This document shows positions 1-11,011 of a stretch of DNA of 64,000 nt, one piece after another. The translations under genes were made by a program, and so were the position numbers. The notes under the pieces were generated by a model. It saw only the letters and a program-made list of their open reading frames with translations. It had not been told where the DNA came from and ran no database searches. Source of the stretch: Owenia fusiformis (taxonomy: Eukaryota; Annelida; Polychaeta; Sabellida; Oweniidae); the NCBI GenBank assembly GCA_903813345.2, contig CAIIXF020000003.1, forward strand, positions 25,807,248 through 25,871,247, read 5' to 3'. Within the stretch, counting starts at the first letter, position 1; each line of letters opens with the position of its first letter.

Positions 1-284
1 ATAATCTTTATGACATATGTATTTCCAGGAGTTCCAATATGGTGTCAGTATATAATCTTTATGACATATGCATTTGCAGGAGTTTGAATGTGGCGTCAGT
101 GTATAATCTTTATGACATATGTATTTCCAGGAGTTCCAATATGGTGTCAGTATATAATCTTTATGACATAATGTATTTGCAGGAGTTTGAATGTGGCGTC
201 CGCATATAATCTTTATGACATAGACATTTGCAGGAGTTTGAATGTGTCGCAGTGTAGTATAATCTTTATGACATGTATTTGCAG
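1..284 (+). repeat. 51-53 bp tandem array duplicating an NKD splice acceptor
   Basis: Units start at 1, 52, 103, 154, 206 and 259, each opening with ATAATCTTTATGACAT. Every unit contains a 3' splice-site-like core (TTTGCAG or TTTCCAG) followed by about 16 bases that match the start of the NKD exon at 285. Units 1 and 3 share the variant GAGTTCCAATATGG; the others carry GAGTTTGAATGTG. A 102 bp higher-order repeat is therefore likely for the first copies. The array extends beyond the left edge of the window. Only the last unit runs into open exon sequence. Confidence 0.9.
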
Positions 285-3200
285 GAGTTTGAATGTGGCG
301 TAAGTGTAGAAGGCTCTGAGAAACAAGAATGGTCATTCACACTCTATGACTTTGATGGCTGTGGCAAGATTACTAAAGAGGTAGGCCTATGAGATGACAA
401 CCTTTTTCAAAAAGCATATCAGTGATTCTTTATAACTGTTGTTTTGGTTTATATCACAAGCCAATGAGGTGTGTTTTAGTGATTAACTTTCCTGTTATCT
501 CAACATCTTCTGGAACTATACCATTGGATTACTATGGAAAATTCCTCAAAGATAAAATTCTTGGGATTAAGGAAGGGGTACGATTGACACAATTTGAGAA
601 ATTATTGGCAATTTATTTAAAACAGCATTAATATTATTCAAAAGGGATTGTAATAATGATTCACAGCCCTCTGAAGTTGGAAAAATAATAATACCTGGGT
701 GTTAATCCATAGATAATCCTTGAAAATGAGAAATATTTTTTAGAATTATATGGTGCAATCTTATAGTCAATAAAACATTTTAAAGTGTATTGATGTTTTT
801 TAGATGAAAAACACAAGTGAAGTGCATGGAAAAGCTCCCCAGATTCATTCTACAAACAACTCGCGGTCCTTTATATTACAATGAAATGAAACAATTTGAT
901 TCTGTAAACACCTAGGTTTTGTAAACATGGATCACCTTGGTTACCAAATTCTGTTACCATGGTAACTGGGGGAATAGAAATGATTTAACAACCTGCAGTG
1001 GTTATCACTCTTTGCTTCAGAGATAACTTGCTTAACCTGCACTTAACAGGTTACACATTTCTCCCCAACATCTACAGTATTTCAATTCAGTGATTTATTT
1101 CTTTAAATTGTTTTTGAACACAGGTCCTAGGTGAACTGTATGAGACCAGAACTGCAGGTTCTAACCAGATTTCATCATAATGTAACAAGCATTTTGTAAG
1201 CTCAGTGGTGAACTGATTATACCACCAGATTTGTGTACACTCCATAGCCCCATGCTAAAGCTACAATACCTCTAAGTGTAATGAGGTCTGTCTAGTACCT
1301 GTGATCATTGAACACAGTGCTCTCCCCACATTGAACAACAGTTGAATATGTGAGTTGAGTTCTTTTTGTGAACAGAGTGGCCCCATATTTTGATATCACA
1401 TTGGTGTGTTATATTTTAAAACAAAAATTAATGTTGAATGCACTTTCGTACTTTCAGGACCTGGCTAGTCTACTGAAGTCACTCTATGACGCTGTAGGAT
1501 CATCTATAAAACTGCCTCAAACTGGCACAAAAACTCTGAAACTGAGACTCACAGTTGCCCCAGATGGCACTGGTGTCAACCAATCAAAAGCATTGGATGG
1601 TACACCAGATACGAAAAAAGCTCTCGTGAAAAAAGACATTAAATCAACTCCAAATGAGGAGAAAATAAACAATGTTCATAAAGGTACCAAATTAGAATTC
1701 TCCAAAAGAAACAATGTTCAACCTGAGGGTGGCTTATGCAAGAAAACATTGAATAAAGATTCAAAAGCTATGAACAAAGATGGTAAAATCCTCAATAAAG
1801 ACTGTAAAACCCCAAATAAGCCGGTGAACAGGCCAGGAAAACCAGTGACTAAGGACACTAGAGATGGTCATATTGAACATAGAACAGTAAACAAAGACTA
1901 TAAGAATATGACCAACTCTAAGACAATTAACAAAGGTGCTGCAGCTGTTGATGCATCAGCAGCTGTAGAAGGAACAGCTGCAGTTGGAGCAGCTGTTGAT
2001 GGAATTCAAACGGTTGATGGATTAGATGGCAAACATCTGGCAGATCTAATACAGAGGAATATGGAGAGACACCAGGCACGGACTGCACACAGAAGGTATG
2101 AACATTTAGAGAACTCAGTAAACACAAAGGGCAAGAAAAGTGTTCCACTTCTAGATGTGCTCCACTTTACAGGTTTCACTGTATCACGGTGCCCATGTCA
2201 AGCTGCGCGCCTACTTAGGCGCGCAGTTTGTTTCGATCACAAACTGCGTGCCTAACAACATTGCATCATTTAAGTTGGAGTCTGTATTTTGAAACGTAAT
2301 TTAAAGACATTCATCCTTCATTGTTTTCTTGTTGATTGCGTTCATTCTGTGGCGAATGTACGAATCTTGCAAATACAAGCAAAAATTATGTGCAAATGAA
2401 TCTAAGTTTTAAAACATAAGCAGATTAATGGCATTTTCGTCACTGATTTAACGGGAATTTATACGTAAATCGATCTAGCACTTTAAACATAAATGACAAA
2501 TACTTTAGACTCGTTTTATATTTAATTCCTTACGCATTTATCATGTATAATTCAAAATATTTCGAGATAAAACAGATAATCAGGAGATTAAAAAGAAATA
2601 AACCACAAACTGCGCGCCTATTTTAGCCAGAAATTACAAACTGTGCGCATACACTATTAAAACTACATATAATCATTGGAATTTCTACAGAGGCACGTAT
2701 AGGTGTTTTTCATATAGCTTTGGAAATTTTGTTTTATCGTCAGATTTTATGAGATTTTTATATTGAAAGTCAAAATGTATAATAGAATTGACAATTAAGT
2801 TGGGAACGAAAGAATCTTTAATTTTCAGATCACCATCTTGGTGGATGGACTGTCATAGTGTTTCAATTATGGGGTTCTACTATTAGACACATATGTGCCT
2901 TACATATGGCGCTTACGTTTTCTAATAATACATAACAAGCTTGGGTAGGCAAGTTTGGAAATATAAGGCACGCAGTTTGGGAAATACATGTGAATATAGG
3001 CGCGCAGTTTGACAAGAAAATGTTTAAATCACGTTTATGGCGTATTATCGTTTTGAACACAAACTATGCTGCTTTAATCAGATATATCTAATATATTCTA
3101 GCATACACAGACACAATGACTGAATAAACGGCAAATGATGATAAAAAGACATAGATATAACTTTACACTGTAAATTTTGAACACAGAAATTACTTAAGAC

Positions 3201-4377
3201 CCTTATATTGAGATAACTAGGTTTACATCGGGAAAAACATTATGTACTATGAGTAAATTAAGTTCATCTTTAGAACGAGACTAACCTTGTACATGTATTT
3301 TTCGTATTTTGGCTCTTTTTGGGAGTTGTGTCCTCCCTGTCTTCCATTTTGAAATATGCGCGCAGTTTGTCATGCTTGGCATGGGCATTGTGTGTATACT
3401 AAAACATGATTGTAGTATGATTATTTCAAATTTATCCTAAATGCTGATTTATAAACTTGAGTTAGTGGAAATTAGATGAGACTCTTAACATTTGTGACAT
3501 GTGTGTTCCCGTTTAAAATTTCAGTTCTTTCATTTTCAGAAGACATCAAACTGAAGGTGATACATCAAGACACCACAGAAGACATCATCGCCATAGCTCC
3601 CGCAATTCAACCAATCATAGTGTCCCTAACAATACAACAGCCAATCAAACATCAGCTGTCAATAGACGCTTGGTTAATCACCAAGAGAACTTAGACAGAC
3701 GCAGTTATTATTTAGATCTTGCAGGAATCGAACATGACTCAAAACTTCCTTATCAACCAACAGAGCACACTACGCACAGATCACATCATGGACATAGCAA
3801 GTCTCGCAAAAGAGCATCAAAGATAGATTCTTTTCACAACGAGGTTTCTAAGTCACCAAACAACATCCAAAATGATGAAGAAGGAACCCGGAAACGCAGT
3901 GCTAGTTCCAGGGGCCGCTTTAAGTATTCAGTTAAATGTGCAGTAGAGCGTGAACCTGAAAGTCGTTCTCGCTCTTTTGATTGTCATCGACATCAGCCAG
4001 TTGCTATGGGAACCCCAGACTCACCCAGGCAGGAAACAAAGCAGCAGCATCATCATATGTCCCCCAGGGCATATAGAGACACCACAAGTGCTAGTCCATG
4101 CGATCCAAATACCTCATCCCCTAAACATAGTAACCGCCATCGTCCCTTAAGTCTTCATATTCCCGAACAGGAAGTGACATCATACAGGCGCCATCAAAGG
4201 CAACGGGAAGATCGCCATCTAGCCATGCAGCAAGTAGCAGAGTGGATTGAGAAGGAACATGTCATTGGCCCAGAAGAGGAAGTGGTGCCATCTAATGTTG
4301 TGGTTCAGCGTCATGAGCACCACCACATTCACGAACACCATCACCACCATCATTATCACCACTACTACGAGACTTAA
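285..4377 (+). CDS. NKD: Naked cuticle homolog (NKD), 3' part of gene, three exons
   Basis: Naked cuticle is a cytoplasmic/membrane-associated Wnt antagonist that binds Dishevelled through its EF-hand region. Coding exons are 285-380, 1458-2095 and 3540-4377; the N-terminal exons lie off the left edge. Exon 285-380 encodes the EF-hand (QEWSFTLYDFDGCGKITKE). The intron splits the calcium loop just before its position-12 Asp, supplied by DLASLLKSLYDAV in the next exon. LRLTVAPDG follows, as in vertebrate NKD. The middle is a basic linker with repeated NKD/NKP motifs and an Ala/Val-rich patch. The last exon has the family's YYLDLAGIE motif near 3705 and ends in the diagnostic His-rich tail (HHHIHEHHHHHHYHHYYET) before TAA. 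Donor AG|GTATG at 2095 and acceptor TTTTCAG|A at 3540 join in frame and give 524 codons in the window. The family call is firm; NKD1 versus NKD2 cannot be assigned. Confidence 0.93.
381..1457 (+). other. NKD intron after the EF-hand exon
   Basis: Bounded by GT at 381 and CTTTCAG at 1451-1457. It is AT-rich and I see no coding exon or clear mobile element in it. A 69-codon open frame at 422-631 has no recognisable content. Confidence 0.7.
2185..3392. mobile_element. Transib/RAG-like non-autonomous DNA element in NKD intron
   Basis: The left end reads CACGGTGCCCATGTCAAGC and the reverse complement of the right end reads CACAATGCCCATGCCAAGC (16 of 19 match). Both are flanked by the 5 bp direct repeat TGTAT (2180-2184 and 3393-3397). 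Termini starting CACWRTG plus 5 bp target duplications are the known signature of Transib and RAG-like transposons. No transposase is visible in the 1208 bp. Copies of the motif GCGCGCAGTTTG, in both orientations, occur near 2216, 2237, 2610, 2635, 2970, 3000 and 3358. The superfamily assignment is inference from ends and duplication size. Confidence 0.65.
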
Positions 4378-5265
4378 ACCAGAAGTAATACTTTCAATTC
4401 AACACAGATTCAAAGATTATTTACTGAAGTCTATGAACTGGGAGATCACCTTCAGAGAATTATGTTGTGCCTTCGCGAGACTTAAATTTCCTGCAAACCA
4501 CAAAATATGTACGATTAGCAATGCAAAGGGTCAAATAGCTATGCATCTGTGTACAATAAAGGATGCAAAGGGTCAAATAGCGATAAGTTTCACGAAAAAA
4601 ACAACATATTATTGTAACCTGACTGGTGTTTAAGCCACACAACAAGATGTTATATCAGGATGTGAATGGTGCTGCTATAGAAAATAATTGCATTTTTATA
4701 ATCAATTATCATATCATAAAATGTTAGTTGACTGTTTGCCTATCATTAAGGTGGGTTCAGTCGGATGACTTTTGGAGAAGATAATCTATTTCACTTGGTC
4801 CACCTGAAGTCTTTTTAATCTTCATATTAATTTATTGACTGTGTTTGGAATGTATAAGCATTAGAAGTTTACATGTACATGTTGAAGCTGAACATTTCAG
4901 AAACTATGTGCCGGCAATTACCAGTTTAACTTAAGACTGGATAATCAGATAATAACAGGCTTGTTTTGATTTTAGATTTTCCCCGTCATTGAAATTTTCT
5001 TTGTAGCATTGTTTAAGGTGGTAAGAGTGGAATAACCTTTATGTCTATGTGTATGTGTTACCAGAAAGGACATTTTAAATTACGAAGTCCATTCTGCTTG
5101 ACCTTCCTTAAGATTGGCAGTTGTTTTACCTCAATGTAAAATTGAGATGAGAGTTGATATTATACAGTGTACATACTACTTTTTAAGATATACATATCAA
5201 TGCGTCAATATCTTAAATATTGTGAGATATAACTTTTATTTTATGGCTTTATATAAACTGAAAAG

Positions 5266-5332
5266 TGATGACCTTAATTGGTGATAACCTTATTTGGTGA
5301 TGACCTTATTTGGTTATGCCCTTATTTGTTCA
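5266..5332. repeat. Short tandem repeat, about 17 bp unit
   Basis: Four diverged copies of a GGTGATAACCTTATTT-like unit lie in tandem (GATGACCTTAATTGGTGATAAC and following). Confidence 0.7.
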
Positions 5333-6566
5333 TTTAATTGATGGTCATATTTGGTCAATACAGCTGTTATGTGGAGTTAATAATGTTGTTTTGTGTATTT
5401 ATATTTTATCCTAAATAATCACTATGCTGTAATTCATATCTTTATAAACTGATATTTTAAAGTTCCTGGGTTTTACACTTATTTACAAAATATAATAGGT
5501 AGCTATATCCATGATTGGAAGGTTTATTGAAAATTGTTTTTTTTATAATTCTCATATATTGTATTTCTAGAAGAATAGAAAGTTGATATTTAATTATAGA
5601 ATCATAAAATATTCTTACATGATGTGATGTTGAAGTAATTACTGCAGGACATTTGATTCTGATATGGTCATTAATTTCATAGTCTTGCTTCAAGACCCTA
5701 AACCCCCCTCGCTTTACCTACTTCATCAACAAGTCTGGTGTGTTGATATCGTAAAAGTACCCAAATCATAAAATTAATAAAACCTATTTCCAGATCTGGC
5801 ACCTGTGCCTAGGCACTGATAACATTTGACCTTGTCGTTGATGAACATAAGGAGGGGGTCCAGGGTCTTCATGAAGGAAGACTATTAATTTTGTTGTATA
5901 AATACAGGTTAATTTTTTTATCACTTTTTGAATGATTTCGCAGTTATTTTTTGCTGATAACTGTTTATCAGTATGTTCGAAAATTTGGAAATATCAAAGG
6001 AGAAGAATGAGATTTGTAATATCTGACTTTGTTTTATCTAGTCCATTGTATCATGATAATGTACTTTCTAAAATATAGATCTGCATGTAATGTGTATTTT
6101 GCTATTGGCACTTTATATTTACTTGATGGTTTGTAAAGACATTGTATTGGGTGTGACAAGGGTTTTGGACGAGCTGGTTAAGTTTGTGAACTTGTTGTCA
6201 TATTAATTTACATTACATACTGTAATAGCAACAGATATTCAGTAACATTTACTGGACATTGCATGTTCAATCAATGGACCTCTGCTTTAGCTTCATTCAG
6301 AGTTAGAGCCCAGTACATTAGGGCCTAAATAGGGGAAATTAAAATAAACAAAACTCTTTGAACTCCCTTCTAAAAGTTGTAAAATATATTTATTCATGCA
6401 AACTTTAATCCTTCAAACCCCTTGTGTTCTTACAGCTATGATGATCTATTTTTAAGTAAGTCCACCAACAAATGGTGACATTTTGTTATAAATGTTTTTG
6501 ACTGATGCTCAGAGTTGTTGCTACACTTTTGAAACCATTTGCAATAACTGACTAGATGCAAGGAGG

Positions 6567-6762
6567 ATTGGCTCCCAGAATGCAATATCGATATACTTGC
6601 CATACATGGTGTTATGACCTTGACCTTGTTATCACTTTATGATCAAGATATTAGTTCAAATCTTTTAGATTGCTGATTATGAATTTATAGTCAGTTATAA
6701 AATCAGTATTGTTATCGATCAAGGTCAAGGTCGAATATTGATGTTGCATTCTGGGAGCCAAT
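6567..6762. mobile_element. MITE-like inverted repeat, about 196 bp
   Basis: ATTGGCTCCCAGAATGCAA at 6567 is mirrored by TTGCATTCTGGGAGCCAAT ending at 6762. Inner arms CCTTGACCTTG and CAAGGTCAAGG are also inverted. There is no coding sequence. No clear target duplication was identified. Confidence 0.7.
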
Positions 6763-7775
6763 AGGTGGTGACATTTTGTCATGTCAGTAAACTTTCATGT
6801 GTTCACTAATGGAGATTTCAAATTGTCGACTTGGAGCATAGATGATACAGTCAAGCTTGTTAAGTTATTGTGAATCACACTTTCTGAAATTCGGATATCT
6901 TGCCAATAGTAGCATCTTTTAATACATGTGCAATAGAACTGCATGAATAATCATTCTACTTTTGAAAGCCTTGTGAAATAGTATCCTAACAATATATATT
7001 TGCAGCTGAACTGAAAAAAATTAGTCGTTTGGACCGATGCTTGGAAAACATAATGTTGAACATGTATTTTAATTAAGCATTATAAAACAAGTAAATTGAA
7101 GATTTCAAAAATAATCATAACTTTCAATTTTCACAATGACTCATCATAAAAGTGTAATTTAGTCGCAGGATTTGTAATTCATAAAATTTTCCCAAAAATG
7201 GGCCTGTGTCAACAGCCAAACTGTGTCTGTACAATTAATTGACAATACAGTCAGTGAAGAATATAGTCAGTTTTACATCAGAAAAATGTTTGTTTGTTGT
7301 TAATTTATAGAATCAAATGTCTAAAAAACCTTACCCATGCATTAATGCATTTGTGATCTTCATTTGAGCTAATTGAACAAAGATGGACCAGTGCCCATAG
7401 TAGGGATGTTAGTCAATTTAGAATTAATTATGGTTTTCTTATGGGACAACTTTCCCACTTGGTGGCCTTTATAAAGTATAAAGGAAACAGTTGATATTAT
7501 TCCCTGTATAAACCAATGGAGAATAAGACATTCTTTGTGGTTCACAATATAACACATTATTACCACCTTGCCGGGCCAGTTCTAGGGGTTTTAGTGCTAG
7601 TTTAGAAGGCATTCATTTTACTATATCGACCTGAGAAATGTGTGACGTCATAGTGGTGGTCCATATGGATCGGTCTAGAATATATTGTGGACCGGCAATT
7701 TTTCCCCGGGAAATTAGATATCGTTCAGTGTGTGAGATTTTCTTGCTATTTCAGCCCTGGTGGTAATAATACTAA

Positions 7776-7870
7776 TAATAACGTCATTTCTGCGAGCAAT
7801 ATTGTGAAATATTGGACCTTGGGCCTTCAGTCCAATATTTCACTATATTGCCCTTAGAAATGATGTTATT
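7776..7870. repeat. Near-perfect hairpin-forming inverted repeat
   Basis: About 41-base arms (AATAACGTCATTTCT..., GTGAAATATTGGAC and their complements GTCCAATATTTCAC, AGAAATGATGTTATT) surround a short loop near 7820. This looks like a fold-back MITE. Confidence 0.75.
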
Positions 7871-8277
7871 GTACTATTCATAGTCAAGTTCTCTTAAATA
7901 TGTGTAACTTAACCTATCTAATACTTACTGAACCTATCCTTCAATGTTGTCTCAAAGTATAATTATTACATTTAGATCGAACAGGTGATGAAATGAGAAA
8001 TAACATGGAAGAATGAGAATGCCATCATACTGATATGTTTCTCAATCCGAGATTTCAGTCAGTAAACCATATTATAATGTTGTTAACATTAACAATATGT
8101 CCTCTTCAAACATTTCAAAAAGACCTAGTCATGAAGAAAAATGATCGGACCTGCTTTTCTCGCCATTTATCCAAATATCCTTGAATATATGCATCTGAAT
8201 CAACATCACATGACAAAGTGTACCAAAAGTTTTACTACATCCTCATTTCAAGCAATTATTTTCATGTCACCACTACA

Positions 8278-8405
8278 AGTGGTGGCATATTGTTATAGTC
8301 TCCAACTTTCATGTATTTGGCAGTTGGCATTTGGTCATTGGTATTTGGTGGGCGGCTGTCAGTGTCTGTAACAAATGGCAGGTAGTGACATTTTGCATGT
8401 CAATG
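8278..8405 (-). repeat. Dispersed repeat family, copy 1
   Basis: On the minus strand it reads GCAAAATGTCACTACCTGCC, then ATTTGTTACAGACACTGAC, then AAGTTGGAGACTATAACAAT. The same order of blocks appears at 19370-19495 and, more diverged, at 12945-13065. Confidence 0.7.
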
Positions 8406-10192
8406 CTTAGTATCATAATAGTACACACCAAACATATCAACAATTCCAAAGGAACATTCTCACTCAACCTGGCACTGCTACAAGTCTCTCCTACTATACA
8501 AGGTACATTGGGAACTGAATTCCAAGTTTTAAACCTTTTGTCCCTTCCAAAATTTGGAAGAATACAACTAATGAGCATAGGTTTTGGGCCGATGTAAAGA
8601 TGGCAGTACCAGAATCTAATATTATATTTTTCTCTCTTTATTTAAAAATCATTTCTATCAACCTCAGCATAATGGTACTGAGCTATTCCTATTTGCTCAT
8701 CATACAAGTTCTAATGTTTAATGGTGACATCTATCACACAGATTATAAATGAGCTATTCATGTTTGGTGAAGCAGATTGTAGAGCGACTTCAGAAGATAA
8801 ATATTTCCACTATCACTCAGATATCACTTGGCTAATTGTCATTGTAATTATATGGATGACAATTAGCCTTATCACTCTCTTCTTATTACTCAAGTTTTGT
8901 GCACACAGTGCAGGATGGTTATTGTAATTGTAGTATGTATGTAGGTGAAAAGTAACATGATTTTTTGTAAAATAGAGGGCACAGTTGTTTGATGATTGAA
9001 ATCAGCTACTTTAATAGGGTATTCAAGAGGGGGAAATTCCAAGGTTCAGAGATGACAAACGTCTATGATATAAATGTGTATTGACGTGAATAATGTAACG
9101 GAATTCAAAGGCGGTTTCAAAATTTTCTAAAAACACTTCAAATAATATTCACATCAAGATTTGTAAGGAATATGCTAACATTGATGAAACCATCAAAACA
9201 CAAAACCATGTGGTATTCAATAACTGGCCGGTGAAAATTCAAACAAATGATGGTGGTAAGCGAGAGATGTAACTACGTCGGTCATTTACTAAGCTCTGGG
9301 GTTTTCCCTCCTCTTGGTATTCCAGAAGTATATAGACTGATGTCACTATTTTGGAAATGTTGCAGCAATCATCATCAAACAGTAGACATGCTTAATGAGT
9401 TGGTATATGATGTTTAAAAACTAACAACTACACAAAACATTAGCACCCTCTTATGTTTTCTATGATTACTTAAAATAATAACATTAAAGCAATTTTTTAT
9501 TTTTATTTTATTTGATCATTTTGGCACATAAATAGTATACAAAATAATCCAATGTACAAGACTGTTCTGTATGTATAATGTATTATAGTGTATCAAAACA
9601 CTGTATGAAGAAACAAATGCTCTATTTACATCAAAAATGAGTATTTTGTTTGCCTAATGCAGTGATCTCCCCAGTATCGGAGCAAGTGGAAGCTGTCTAT
9701 AGATGCACTTAAATATAGGCTGTCATGGATGCACTTAAAAATAGACTTGTGTCTACTTGCTACAGATTTTTAAACTTTGATAAATGAGAAAATCATGGAG
9801 ATTGTATATTTTGGCCAACTCTGGCCAACAATGAAAATTTTACACCAACTTGAGAAAAATCCTGGGGAGAACACTGTTAATTTCCTAAGCTGTATGAAGA
9901 TGATAATACAGAGTGTCCATAAATTCTCTCTACACTTTTATAATTGTAAAAAGACTATGAGCATCCTGTATTCCATTCTAGATGTCTACTCACTATTTGA
10001 GGCTCTAAAAATGATTATATGTATTTGTATAAAATGATTGCACCATGATTTACATGATAATTATATCATTATTAAATTATTAGCACCATTGTATCATACT
10101 GCAAAAATATTATTAAATTATTTATATTTGCATTCTAAAAAATTAATCTCATTAAAATGTCAGCAGTCATATTTATTTAAAACCTGTTTATG

Positions 10193-10437
10193 GAACACCT
10201 CATAATATGAACACCTCATAATGTATACACCTCACAATGTGAAATGATATTGTATGAATGAACACCTCATAATGTATACACCTCACAATGTGAATTACAT
10301 TGTATGAATGAACACCTCATAATATGGATAACTCATAATGTATACACCTCACAATATGAAATAACATATGAATGAACACCTCATAATATGAACACCTTAT
10401 AATATGAACATCTCATACGTACATATACATCACAATA
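10193..10437. repeat. Tandem AACACCTCATAAT-type minisatellite
   Basis: Many copies of AACACCTCATAATATG and ACACCTCACAATGTGAA alternate, giving a higher-order unit of roughly 60-65 bp. Confidence 0.85.
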
Positions 10438-10977
10438 TGACTGATTTTATATGACGGATGTTCTATATACAGGTTCTTTGTTAAGCTTGGCACGTAAAGT
10501 ATAAACTTGAGGATCGAATTTGGTACATTTTGTTATGCTATTTAAAAAAGTGTACAACAGTCAATGCAGTACAGTAAGTGTACAAAAATAATTCCATTTT
10601 TGTTCGAACAACAAAATTAAAATCTCAAAATGGCAAATCAGCATTTAAAAAGCTAAGTCTGTATTCAAAAGGGTAAGTCTGTATGTAAAAGTTTTTATAA
10701 AAAAGGATTTCCAATCTCAAAATGGCAAGTTTTGACCCAAGAAATAAATAAATAGAAAAATGTGCATGTCTCGAAAGTCAACATTTCTGCACATAAACCT
10801 ATTAATCTACATAAAAGCATTTCTTTTATATGGTTTCTACAAATTATTACTAAAAAGTTAAAAGCGACCTTAGGTATTTAGTCCTTTAGACATTAATATT
10901 GTTTCAACATTTGCAGATTTTATACAGGATTTCTATACAATAGTTCTGTACATTGTCCCTTTAATCTACTACATATA

Positions 10978-10983
10978 TTTATT
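10978..10983 (-). promoter_or_regulatory. Candidate poly(A) signal for PPIB-like gene
   Basis: TTTATT on the plus strand is AATAAA on the minus strand, 28 bases past the stop codon at 11012-11014. That would give an unusually short 3' UTR. Further AATAAA sites lie farther down (for example near 10170), so the site in use is unknown. Confidence 0.35.
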
Positions 10984-11011
10984 GTGATAGTGCCCTGGGG
11001 CCTATGAAAGT

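Larger units (their letters stand above)
4378..10977. other. Intergenic region between NKD and PPIB-like gene
   Basis: About 6.6 kb with no convincing coding exon. The first part presumably includes the NKD 3' UTR, but I cannot fix its poly(A) site; AATAAA-like sites occur, for example near 5775. It holds the small repeats listed separately at 5266, 6567, 7776, 8278 and 10193. A 68-codon frame at 8721-8927 with one hydrophobic segment has no recognisable identity and is not called a gene. Confidence 0.6.

Noticed and set aside
2140-2255. Extension of the NKD exon to the stop at 2255
   Set aside because: It leaves NKD homology after 2095, where AG|GTATG joins in frame to 3540; the extra sequence runs into the CACGGTG element.
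8721-8927. Small open frame with one transmembrane segment after a possible acceptor
   Set aside because: No recognisable family, no neighbouring exons and no conserved motif; the hydrophobic run can arise from AT-rich DNA.
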